Shown one piece after another: positions 54,540-64,000 of a DNA stretch of 64,000 nucleotides. Below the pieces are notes generated by a model. It ran no database searches. It was not told where the DNA came from and saw only the letters and a list, made by a program, of their open reading frames with translations. The position numbers and the translations under genes are program-made. The number at the start of each line of letters is the position of its first letter. Within the stretch, counting starts at the first letter, position 1. Source of the DNA: Agarophyton chilense (Eukaryota; Rhodophyta; Florideophyceae; Gracilariales; Gracilariaceae); NCBI GenBank assembly GCA_030374765.1, contig JARGXX010000016.1, positions 1,116,001-1,180,000 of the forward strand, read 5' to 3'.

Positions 54540-55150
54540 ACATATTGCACCATGAGAACTTGGGCTTGGTACATCCTACTTTCTTCAGTGTCTCGACGGT
54601 ATTGTCTTCCGCCCGCTTCTCAAATTTATTTGGAAAATCAGCGACGAATTGTTGTCTACTAGCCACAAGTGCTTTCAAAAACTGGTTAGAATCCTTTTAA
54701 AATTAATTACAAACACCTTTGATTTGTTCACACCCCTTCTCCTTGAACTGCGTCATTTTATTATTGATTTCCCGCAAGCGTTTATGTAACTCTTTGAAAA
54801 TCTGCGTTGAATTCTCATTTGCTGCGCGAAACGCATCCACAGCAATGCTGCGCCTCTGATTCATATCTGTCGGTCGATTAGATGACGGCGGTTATTCATG
54901 TGCTCTAATGGGTGTACTGATTTGTCCACCTGTCCCATGCTTCCATCTTGAAACTGCGCAATTTCATGTTATGCTGCGCGTTTGTTGCCGGACTGTCGAT
55001 TGCGGAGGAGCTAGTACAGGAATGCATTCCAGGTTCTCTGTTGAGCCCTGGGTCGTCTGCGATGTTATGTGCTGGGGTGCTGCCGTATTGATGGTAAAAT
55101 TATTCTGAACGCCAGACGCTTTCAGGCCCCCCGTTCGTGGCCTGGCAAGT
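54540..55150 (-). pseudogene. unidentified coding relic with coiled-coil region
   Basis: About 200 codons in one minus-strand register with four stops. A Thr/Gln/Pro-rich N-terminus is followed by MNQRRSIAVDAFRAANE and a helical KELHKRLREINNKMTQFKEK region (54864-54720). The stops fall within otherwise protein-like sequence, so this is a decayed gene. The polar N-terminus plus coil resembles the accessory ORF of some DNA transposons; that is a guess. Confidence 0.3.
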
Positions 55151-55459
55151 CGACGATTGGAACCCTACATTGGATCAGAACGTTTCTTGGTCATCTTATC
55201 TGAAATAGGAAGGAGTTTTTGTGCCCCAAAAAGCCGCAGAGCCTATGGATGGTGCAGTGTTTTTACAAAAACTGAGAGCTGGTCCACTTCGAAGTGACAT
55301 TTCTCTTCGTCATTTGGATCAAAAATGGGTCTTTTGGTTTGATAGAATAATAATGAATGTCTTCTATTCCATTTTGCAAGCTTTCATTGCGATAATCGTT
55401 GTTGTAGATACCAATGCTCTCCTCTGGTCCCATATGAGACACACAAAAACTCAACCATA

Positions 55460-55660
55460 ATGTTGAAATGTCGTATCTGTGGCCTTTCGTTTCAAGGTCA
55501 GGGTAATATCATTCGACATGAAAGAAGGTCTCACCCAAAGCGAGCCAAGCTCTCGGATAAAAAGATCCGAAAACAACAATTGTCTTCATCACAAAACATA
55601 CCCATGCAGGACTTTGAACCAAAAGACGCCGATGAAATCTTTGCATCATCTGAAAGTTGA
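55460..55660 (+). CDS. single C2H2 zinc-finger ORF
   Basis: 66 codons with one textbook C2H2 finger, CRICGLSFQGQG through HERRSH (C-x2-C-x12-H-x4-H, residues 4-25), followed by a basic segment (HPKRAKLSDKKIRK) and an acidic tail. Too short for a complete transcription factor. It may be a remnant or an exon; coding-like sequence continues in another frame to about 55740. Confidence 0.4.
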   Translation: MLKCRICGLSFQGQGNIIRHERRSHPKRAKLSDKKIRKQQLSSSQNIPMQDFEPKDADEIFASSES

Positions 55661-55837
55661 CTTCCAAGAAGTGATGCATCAACTGACATTAATTCGTCGT
55701 TAAGACGGATCTCAGACGAAGATTTGGACTTCTATAAATGCTATAGAGACTCGTCGTTGCTAATGTTTTGCGTTAAAGAACAAAATCCCCCACAAAATGG
55801 CATTCATCGATCATCTGCCAATGTGCTAGGGCATTGC

Positions 55838-56283
55838 TGTAACGCAATGATTGGTAGGTCAGCGTACTGGTCTCAGCCTGGCGTAGCGTGATAGAGCGGG
55901 TCCTAAGGTTCGTATCCTTAACGGCAGCACTTCCAGAGTACTTGGTGCAATGGGCAGGCGTTGACTGTGTACTCCTATAGGTCGGAGCTACGAAAACGAT
56001 TGCTTGAAGACCAATTGGTCGAACTAATGTACCAAATGGGGTTTTTTAGTATCCTAACGGTGCCTACCTGATTCCAAGGGAGAAGCGTCTCTCGAGCCAA
56101 GTAAATATCGATGGCGAAGTGCTGGGATCTCCCTCGCACTGGAAAGCTATCCTATTTCAATAACCAAAGCACAACAATTATCTAACTATGTCCAGCAAAG
56201 GTCGGCCAGTCCACGTGGCGTCTGTAGGATAGCTCAGGCCCTGGCTGCTTACAAAAGTCAGCCCTAATCGTTGCTCTTTCACA
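55838..56283 (-). repeat. 3' LTR of A2
   Basis: 446 bp, TGTAACGCAATG...TTTCACA on the plus strand; pairs with 63248-63694. Confidence 0.92.
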
Positions 56284-56297
56284 TATCTCCCTCCTTA
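56284..56297 (-). other. polypurine tract of A2
   Basis: On the minus strand TAAGGAGGGAGATA abuts the 3' LTR. Confidence 0.55.
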
Positions 56298-56754
56298 GGA
56301 GTCGACTGTCACGGCGAAGTCCAAATTGCCTCACACCTTTCTGGGGGTCTGGCTCTAATTGGACATATAGGTGAACCTCCAATCTTTCCTTCGGGATCGG
56401 AACGTCTTCATCCTCAGCCTCTCATTGTCCTGGACACGAGCGGTGCCTTGTTCGACACGTCGGTGTCTTGTGACCAATCCCGGGGTTAGTTGCTCTCGTT
56501 ACCAGTGGGCACGACGGGGAATTGCATCGCCACCATCCTCGGGGGTACCAGTGCGTATAAGCTGACCTTTGGCGCCAGGTTGGTAATTAATTCACCTCAG
56601 GTACTGTACGCGCACCGAAGGGGGGGGGGCCCTTGCCACTTTTCCTATCTTTCGCTATTCCTTTGGCGACCCTACGCGCGTCGTCCGCCGTGAGCCATGT
56701 TGCGCGCTTCGTCCATTTGGGGTGACGCCGGTCATCCTGCCCGATTAGGTTTCA

Positions 56755-58536
56755 TTGTCTCTCCGTCACGTCGTGGTATTTCTCCATTGGTCGCGCGCGA
56801 TGCCGCACTCGTCTTATAAGCCCGTTGGATACGCAACTTTCTCTCCGGACTTTGTCGCTTCCGTTTGTTTCCCTATCCATTTACCGGCGGACCAACCTGT
56901 GGGCAGCGGCGCCATGGCTTCAAAAAACCAAGCGGGGAGTTTCTCGGGATAAAAATTGGTTTATAAGCGCCCTAGGGACTGCTATGACCATATCATCGGA
57001 CGAAATACGCGGGCCGTGCGTCATGCCATTCTGCCGTTCTCTGTGGAAAGATACCAGAGGTTTTGTCATGGGTATATCTCTGCCCAAAGGTTCGCCAAGA
57101 TCCCCAATTTCCAGAAGAGCAGTAATAAGGCGCGCAACGTCTCTTGCTAGAACCATTGGGTGCATTGTCTTGTGGATCCGCGTTCGGCGACGCGCTGTCG
57201 CACCCTCATCCAAGCGGACATGACGTAAGTTCATTGTGAGGAGGAAGCCGAGTACCAGTTCAGGGTGAACAAACACCTTTCAGACCTACACGCGGACTTC
57301 ATCTCACCCCATGTGAGATTTACGTCGGCGGGTCACAACTTCTTTGCGCTCATTTGCTTCCGACCGCCGTATTACCGCCTGCTTTGGATGTTCAAAAGGG
57401 TCTATTGGAACCAGATGCACAAGCCCGATGGTCGTTTGCGTCAATCCATGGAGCTCTTGTTCAGTTGGCACCAGGTGGAGATTCACAACATGAGCGCAGA
57501 CAAACGTCCTTCGTTATATCTCTCGCTTCCCCACGAGGATGAGAACCAATGAGCCCTGAACTGGCGTATCTCGCCGCTCTTTTTGGTTCCCACGCCGTAC
57601 GTAGTGGCGTATCATTCGTCCCAACTCATGGGCGATGACAATGAACGAAGGTATTGGTTGTCCTGGCAGGGACTCTTAATCGAGTTCGGCGTGATACCCC
57701 TTATGGCCTTCCTGGATACCGGGAAGTACGGAGTCCGTGGTAATTTCCGTTCGGATGAGTGGAGGGTATGGCACGACGGGCACCTACCTGGTCCTCGATG
57801 TCGTCTGATCCCGCTTCCGGACATCATGATTCGTTTCCTAAGGAACCTGGGCATCCAACATATCATCCGTGAAACCAAGTTCGCCGTCAAGGAGGCCTAG
57901 CACCTTTTGGATCATGTCCTACAGGTGGATTGGAGCAAGACTCCCAGGTTTCTTTGGCATGACCACGATACCGACTCGTTCAGACCGATTCCGCTACATC
58001 CCCGAGGTCAGGATGACACTCGTCCTTATCCATCCAAGCCTTTGAGTAATCAACCATCGGACATTCCAAGGCGTCATGTGCCTGAGTATTATCCTAAGGG
58101 CATTGGTTTCGATACCATTGACTTCGAGCCTAACTTGGAAGCCTCGCTGTTAGTTTCTGCTGGTATGTCCGATGGAGAATACTTCGTTGAAGAACCCTTC
58201 ATCCTACCCGTGGAGGGCGTCAATCCTCCGATCGAGTCTGCCGTTGTGTTGCCGACCGCTTCCCCTCCTCCAGCTCCTCCAGGCGCTGCTCCTCAGGATG
58301 AACTCTCAAACGAGCCGCCCGTCGCCCAAGTGGACATCCCTTCTGGAGAGGTTACTGTCGAAGCCAAAAGCCCTGTAGGTGATGAGATGGCTCAGACGTC
58401 CACTGTGGGCGTCGATGTCGCTCCGTTCTCTCCATTGTTACATTTTCCCGCTTCGGTCACGGCTGCAGCCGCGGATTCCGTCATATCTGCCGTACCGTTG
58501 GTATTACTGCCTCGATGTAAATTGCGAAAGTCATGA
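56755..58536 (+). pseudogene. antisense accessory ORF relic of element A2
   Basis: Plus-strand open segments from 56755 to 58536 are all in one reading frame (about 594 codons), interrupted by TAA 56950-56952, TAG 57148-57150, TAA 57226-57228, TGA 57550-57552 and TAG 57898-57900. The core aligns in order with the B1 antisense protein: ILPFSVERYQRF with LPDNAIARYS; TLIQADMT with TLVEVDVS; LHADF with LRADF; WNQMHKPDGRLRQ with YQMIQIDRIRR; RYWLSWQGLLIEF with GYWTVVYTEF; VDWS with VDWS. The tail is acidic and Pro-rich in both. It lies in the same place and orientation as in B1. The N-terminal part toward the LTR (56284-56754) is too decayed to frame with confidence. Function unknown. Confidence 0.7.
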
Positions 58537-59214
58537 GTGAAGCTTGCTCTTGGGCACGTCGTTCGGCGCGCTACACCGTAAATGTCCAACAGAGTCAAAA
58601 TCTGAAGACCGCTATGGTCAATTTCATCTGGAAAAATGCACAAATGTTGTCCAAGAGGGTTACTGCCGACTTGGATGCCCGATATGGTCTGAATTTGAGT
58701 GACTGGAGGCTTCTGAGGGTGAAAATAGTTCCTCAGGTGAATCTCCGCCAAAAAAGCGTGCTCGTCTTGCTAGTGCCAGTCCTATTGGTACAGTGGGACC
58801 CTCGTTTGATCTTAGCCCTGATTTCGATTCTGCAGGTTCCAATATGAACGACGGAGTTACTCCGGCTCCGCCCGACTGAGCCTTGTTGGTGTTCGGAGCG
58901 CTTTCGCGAACCTTCAGGTCATGGCGAGGGCTGCTAGGTGGCTGCTAGTTAGTTATATAAAGTAATGCTTGTGCTTTCCCAACGTTTCTCTTGTATTCAT
59001 CCAACGTGCGTGCCCCGAGACGGTGTCCGAACCTTTAGAGCTTCTCAGGTCTTCCTCAGGTATCGCTTGAGGATTGACGTTGTTCCCTGATACGGGAGCT
59101 ACGACGAACCGTCGTGTCGGGAGGTGTATCGAGAGGCGTTTTTGGAGGCGTTTTGGTATTATTCGGACCAATGGTTGCCCGCCTTCTGAAGGCTGCGCTC
59201 CGTGCTGCCGATTT

Positions 59215-61910
59215 GGCCCCAATAGCAAGCGATAAAATTAGGTGGAATGATCTGAGGCTGTTTCTAAGTGACTTCATCGGGAGAATAGCCGGACCAATGG
59301 ACGCGATAGCGCATTATCTGATCTTCTCCTCAATTGGCGGAGAAGAATCGTTCAATCACGTATTCCTGTTGGTGTTTCTCCTCTGGAAAGAGAGTGTGGG
59401 CCAGAGGGGCGAATTCATCGGAGTCGGTTGGGAGAGATGGGTCATCGTCATTGGCTTTGACTAATGGGTCCATAGGGACAGTCGGGTACGCGGATATTGC
59501 CCTAGAAGATGTTGGGACTGGAGCCTCGACCTGAGGACGTGGTGATTTCGTCCGGCCAAGGGGCTGGGATATTGGTGGTCTGAAGGAACTGAAAGCTCGT
59601 GTCACTCGATCAATAGACATGGTCTCCTGTAGGCCGTCATTTAGTATCGTAATTGTGTGTTGACCGGCCTTAAGGACTTTATATGGTCCTGTCGAGCGAG
59701 GTAAGAGTTTCCGCGTAGTATCCTGGAGGTCATCACTCTCTTTCAGTGGCCGGTCCAGGTAAACCAAGTCTTCTCTCTCTGTGTTCCATACGGTTTTGTC
59801 GAAATTGACCTTGTCGCGCCGTTGGGCTTTGGTCAGTACAGCTCTAGCCGATTGGATAATGCTGTCGATACGTCGGCGCGAATAGCGCTTCACCTGAGTA
59901 GGAGTCATTTCTTAGGGTATGTCCTGGGGTATAATGGACTCCTGAACTTCTACGGCTATCGGCGGTGGCGATCTCATTAGCGTTAAATCGAAAGTTGTTG
60001 TCCCCGTGGAAGCGTGTACTTGCGTGTTGTAGGCATAAACCTGTGGTTCAACACAGTCGTCCCAATCAAATTGGTGCTCCTTTACGTAATTTGCCAATCG
60101 GTGCAGAAGGATACGGTTGAAGCGTTCGGCTTGGCCAATGGTTTACGGGTAGTACGCCGTGTGAAAAGAATTTGTATTCAAACTGGCTGACATTATACGT
60201 AAGGAGGTAGAGTGGCATTCTACATGGATATAATCAGTGGGACAAGAAGGCAGTGGCCACATCCGTGGCTGTTGTGTTCTTCTGGGGTAGGGATCCGGTA
60301 ACTTTAGAAAACCTATCGGTTATTACCAAGACGAACCGTTTCGCATTGGACGACTTGGGCAAAAGGGCCAAGTATATCCATTTTGACAAATTCCATCGTG
60401 CCTGCGGTGCGGAAAAGTTTCAATTTGGCATGATGGTTGAAGCGAGACCCTCGGATTTGTGCGCTCGAAGCGCAGCTCCGTGCGGTCTGCCACAGGTCTT
60501 GCGCAATTAGTGGCCAGTATAACAACTTCCTTAGGGTCTTGTACATTTTTCAGCCTCCAGAGTGACCAGCGAAGCGAGGGAAATGGGCGAGGTATAGGAA
60601 TAGCGCCCTTAGTTACCTTGGTTCTGTACAATGGAGTGCGCCATCCAGTGGTGAGCGGCGACACAGTAGTCATAATTGGTTGTAGTCGAATAAGAATCCA
60701 AGGATTCCTACGACTCAGGCCGTTTTCTTGCAGTACTCGTCTTCGACCTGCGCCTGTAGGAGTTTCTCAATGGTTATAGAGAGAAGCTCTTTTTTTGTCT
60801 GGGGTTATTGCATTAACCTGAGGTGGTGTCAAATTGGTGGTACTGTCTCCCAGTCCAATTGGTATTCTTCGTTCTCCTTTACCTTAGGATCCTCCGATTG
60901 CATTTTACCCATAAAGTCACTCGTTTCCGTATAGCCCTGAGGTCCATCATCTGTGAAGGGATTAGGAATGAGGTCGTCCAATGGAGTGTCATCAGTTCCG
61001 TCAGTAATGATTGGCGACAGGGCATCTGCTGCCTGGTGCTTGATGCCTGGCCTATAAGTTATATCATAGTCATACTCTGACAGCTGAACGCGCCATCGAG
61101 CGATGCGACTTGATGCATCGGCGAAATTGAGTAACCAGCAGCGTGAATCGTGGTCTGTCCTATTGGTGAACCTAGTTCACTCGGGGTATGGTCGGAGTGT
61201 TAATACAGACTATACTATGGCGAGACATTTTTTTCGGTAGTACTCTAGTTTCGCTCCGTCCTGGTAAGCGCTCTGCTCTAGTATCCAATAGGTCGATAAT
61301 CCTTTTGTGACTCTTGTTCTTGTAGCAGTTCACATCCCACTTGGACATCAGAAGCGTCTGTGTCCAAGACAAATGGCCTATTGGGTTTTGGTTAAGCCAG
61401 TATGGGTGGGTTTAGCAATTTGTCCTTTAGGGTCTGAAATGCCTGATATTGGTCCTCGGTAAGGCATTCAAACTCCGAAGGTGTTTCCATCTTCGAAATT
61501 GCGGTTAGAGGGGCCGAGAGGTTAGCCAGTTCTTGGACGAAATGTCGGTAGCCATTGCACAAGCCCAAAAAGGATCGTAGTTCCGTGTGGGTTCTGGGGG
61601 GTTTAGCCTGGCGGATCGCATCGCTGGTCCGTTTGGCTACCTTTAACTTTCTTTATAGGACGACGTGACCGAGATAGTGCACTGAGGCCTGAAAGAAGGC
61701 GCATTTGAGGAGTTTCAGTGTTACTCCAGTGTCCTGTAGGATTTTGAGCACCGTTCTCACGTGGCGAAGGTGTTCCATCATGGTTCGGGAGAAAACTTAT
61801 ACGCCACCTAAATAGACCAGGGCGAATTTCCATTTGACTCTGGACTGACGCATTATTTAAACCAAAAGGCATACAAGTAAATCTGAACCGATGTTCTTGG
61901 GTGCTGAGGA
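59215..61910 (-). pseudogene. pol: pol remnant of element A2
   Basis: Scattered minus-strand frames read as one decayed polyprotein. The RT starts mid-domain at FTCMPFGLNNA (near 61870). An RNase H piece is in shifted frames around 61370-61200. An integrase with a damaged Cys pair (SCASSAQIR) and the first acidic residue in FVKMDILGPFA lies at 60546-60313. The region with YAYNTQVHAS (60097-59912) follows, then a 192-codon C-terminal piece (59908-59330) ending EYVIERFF. Beyond its stop the frame continues with RYRVHWSGYSPDEVT, a chromodomain in which the conserved Trp after DEVT is TAG (near 59243). The N-terminal part of RT and the protease are deleted. Confidence 0.8.
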
Positions 61911-61913
61911 TTG

Positions 61914-63165
61914 TCAGGGCTCTGGAATTCTCAGGTCACGTGCCTTTCCTGTGAAAATGAATTGGTAAAGGTACATAGCGGTGCCCTCGTGGACACCGTT
62001 CTGATCACAGGCTGCACAGAACAAACTAAGAAACCTAAGGACAGTAATAGGATGGTAACCCGAGAATTTGTCCATAATGATTGGTTGCATCCGTTTGGCA
62101 CATTTGGCGACTCTTCGAGCCACCGAACCAGAATATTTCGGGGACTTTTCGGCCACGCGATACTTCTGGTAGTCTAGAACCTTAAGTAAAAGTTCATTTG
62201 TCGTTGTCAGTGGTTTGGCGCCTCGAACGGCAGCCTCATCCATTTCCGAGTCGGTCGTTTTGGTTGAGTCCGAATCAGAATCACTCGTGTCCGAACGATC
62301 TCTTCTTTTACTCTTTCTGTTCTTCTTTCTCCTGCGGTTACTTCTTTTCTTTCCAGCGGGAGGGGGTCCTAACGGATCGATCTCTCTATCAGATCCGATG
62401 CGGCCCTGAGGTCGCTGTACCTCATATTGTCCTTTAGGTCGAGCAATCTGTCTGTCTTCTAGATGTGGAGCCTCTCTTCTGCTCCTTGATTGTCTTTCCA
62501 TTGGATTTTTCTGATGGTGTTCACGGCGAGGGGCAGGTAGTACTGCCACTCTTGGGGGTTCAGTAGGGGGTTGCCATATGGAAACTGGATGGTTGACTTG
62601 TAGAGTAGTCCTAGGGACCACATTGCCTGACTGGCTGGTGACTGCTCCTTGAACAGCTTTTAGCAGGAAGTCTATGAATAACTCAGACTCCATTAACTTA
62701 GGGACTATTCGCGTGATAGGGAAATCCTTATGGTCAGCGATCGCAGTAGCGAGCCGCATGTCCAAAATGTAACCCACATGGGCTGAGCAGAGCTCACGAA
62801 GACGGGCCAGAGAATGTAAGCAAGCCCTGTGGGAATGTTCTCTCTAATTCCTTCGGTCTTACGGGTTCTCCTTGGGGTGTCCCTGGCCTAGGGGCGGCCC
62901 TGAAGAGACGTTCTCATAAACGCGCTGCTACCGTGGGTTCTCGGCGAATCCTTTCAGGGTCGTCCAGGGGAGTCAGTACTTCTTGCGGCTGGCTTTTCGT
63001 GCTCCTGCGGTCGCTAAAAGTATCAACCTGTGGTTCAGACGACATCGTCGGCGTTGCAGTGGAAACTTGTCCTGTCGTAGGAGTCCTCTGGTCTGGTCAG
63101 TTGGATGTGTTTCCTTCATCGATAATGGCGGTTGCTTCTATAATTCTGGTCCTTTTGGGAATTAA
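61914..63165 (-). pseudogene. gag: gag of element A2, 5' part decayed and 3' part deleted
   Basis: A clear 287-codon frame covers 62777-61914: a helical start (RLATAIADHKDF, LMESELFIDFLLKAVQG), a polar linker, a Lys/Arg block with Ser/Asp repeats (KKNRKSKRRDRSDTSDSD), then a core with LLKVLDYQKYRVAEKSPKYSG. That is the same architecture and core motif as B1 gag (KVLNYRYYRL ... SKKRSGRE). Upstream, to about 63165, the sequence matches A1 but is frameshifted, and the start codon equivalent to A1's ATG reads ATC. The frame ends at the deletion junction, so the zinc knuckle is missing. Confidence 0.8.
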
Positions 63166-63229
63166 ATCAAAGGCTAGGATCCGTATAATTCTTTTTTATA
63201 GTGTTCAGCTCAATTATTTCTAAAGTACT

Positions 63230-63247
63230 CTAAGTCAGGAGAAAAAC
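63230..63247 (-). other. primer-binding site region of A2
   Basis: On the minus strand, TTTTTCTCCTGACTTAG directly follows the LTR; same core as A1, B1 and B2. Confidence 0.5.
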
Positions 63248-63694
63248 TGTAACGCAATGACTGGGGGATCAGTGTATGCGTCTCGACCGGGGGGTGGCGT
63301 GATAGATCAGTTCCGAAGGTCCGTATCCTTAAAGGCGGCACTCCCAGAGTACTTTATGCAAAGGGCTGGCGTTTAATGCGTGGTCCTACAGGTCTGAGCT
63401 ACGGAAACGATGGCTTGAAAACCAATTGGTGGAAGTAATATACCAAAGGGGGTAATTTAGTATCCTAACGATGCCTACCTGATTCTAAGTGAGAAGCGTC
63501 ACTCGAGCCGAGGAAATATCGATGGCGAGGCATTAGGATCTCCCTGGAACTGTAAAGCTATCCTTTTACACTAAATAAAACAAAATAATGATCTAAATAT
63601 GTCCAGCGAAGGTCGGCCAGTCCACGTGGTGTCTGTAAGATACCTCAGGCCCTGGCAGCTTACAGAACTCAGCCTTAATAGTTGCTCCTTAACA
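63248..63694 (-). repeat. 5' LTR of A2
   Basis: 447 bp, TGTAACGCAATG...CTTAACA on the plus strand, followed by ATTGC, the right copy of the target duplication. Confidence 0.92.
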
Positions 63695-63699
63695 ATTGC

Positions 63700-64000
63700 C
63701 AAAAGCAGCAGCTATCTATTGAAGAGACAAAAGACGTTGGGACAATGGTTCTCAAGCTGGAAGAAACCCTTCCAAGCCCTTTGCAACACTCTACACAACA
63801 GTTTCAGTCTGCTGATGCATTTAGCTTTATTTTAAGATAATTAGACGATGGTCCTCGGGTCGGGATGGTCGGTGTACGGCTGTATTTAACACAAAGCTGG
63901 AAAGAAATGAAACTGGTCCCTTCAGGTCCTCCTTGAAACTGCTCATGGAAAAGTAGGAAAGAGTAGGAGATGCTTCAGGTATGCAACAATTTGCAAAGTA
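63700..64000. other. flank right of A2
   Basis: 300 bp without a supported gene. Confidence 0.5.

Larger units (their letters stand above)
55838..63694 (-). mobile_element. element A2: chromovirus-type Ty3/Gypsy element, internally deleted
   Basis: LTRs at 55838-56283 and 63248-63694, flanked by ATTGC at 55833-55837 and ATTGC at 63695-63699, an exact target duplication. So everything between belongs to one insertion or arose within it. Minus-strand order: 5' LTR, primer-binding site, gag, RT remnant, RNase H, integrase, chromodomain. A plus-strand (antisense) ORF relic then lies before the 3' LTR. The gag C-terminus, protease and N-terminal half of RT are missing. The LTRs differ at roughly 15% of positions by eye, so the insertion is old. 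A and B share gag architecture, primer site core, chromodomain and the antisense gene. Confidence 0.92.

Noticed and set aside
56825-57223. 132-codon ORF in the second plus frame of A2
   Set aside because: The overlapping first frame, although interrupted by stops, aligns with the B1 antisense protein; this frame does not.

Overview
The window looks like nuclear DNA of a eukaryote with compact, almost intron-free genes in a repeat-rich genome. A florideophyte red alga of the Chondrus type is my best guess. That rests on gene structure (short or absent introns), small gene islands between LTR retrotransposons, and the protein set; it is an inference, since no rRNA, tRNA or organelle marker is present. 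About half of the 64 kb is recognisable transposable-element sequence.

Layout. 1-1171: 5' end (minus strand) of an LTR element of family A (copy A1), cut by the window edge and inserted into an old U1-type zinc-finger gene (1172-1534). 1535-4140: decayed unique sequence with one frameshifted ORF. 4140-7243: truncated copy B2 of family B. 7643-18333: full-length B1, a Ty3/Gypsy chromovirus. 18712-20627: fragments of another gag and a second copy of the zinc-finger gene. 21726-30569: full-length C1, a different Ty3/Gypsy element with 1.42 kb LTRs and a clean AAAAG target duplication. 31325-40086: the gene island: nicotinate phosphoribosyltransferase (minus), then a four-finger C2H2 protein, a Miro-type mitochondrial GTPase and a BuGZ/ZNF207-like zinc-finger protein (all plus). 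40087-55800: AT-rich decayed sequence with a hAT-like relic, two adjacent solo LTRs, GC-palindromic repeats, a probable two-exon gene and a broken tyrosine recombinase. 55838-63694: copy A2 of family A, full length in outline but internally deleted, with an ATTGC target duplication.

The most interesting system is in families A and B. Both are chromodomain-bearing Ty3/Gypsy elements, and both carry an extra long gene on the opposite strand between the end of pol and the 3' LTR. In B1 it is an uninterrupted 604-codon ORF although gag-pol is riddled with stops. In A2 it is a relic of about the same length, all in one reading frame, alignable in blocks to the B1 protein. I recognise no known domain in it. 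The family B LTRs also hold a long imperfect inverted repeat centred on a TATATA core. This suggests how one LTR could fire both ways: sense for gag-pol from the 5' LTR, antisense for the extra gene from the 3' LTR.

The island genes have housekeeping roles: NAD salvage, mitochondrial movement and calcium sensing, and spindle or nuclear zinc-finger functions. They have no evident operon-like link beyond a shared, divergent, GC-rich promoter with CCAAT boxes between the first two.
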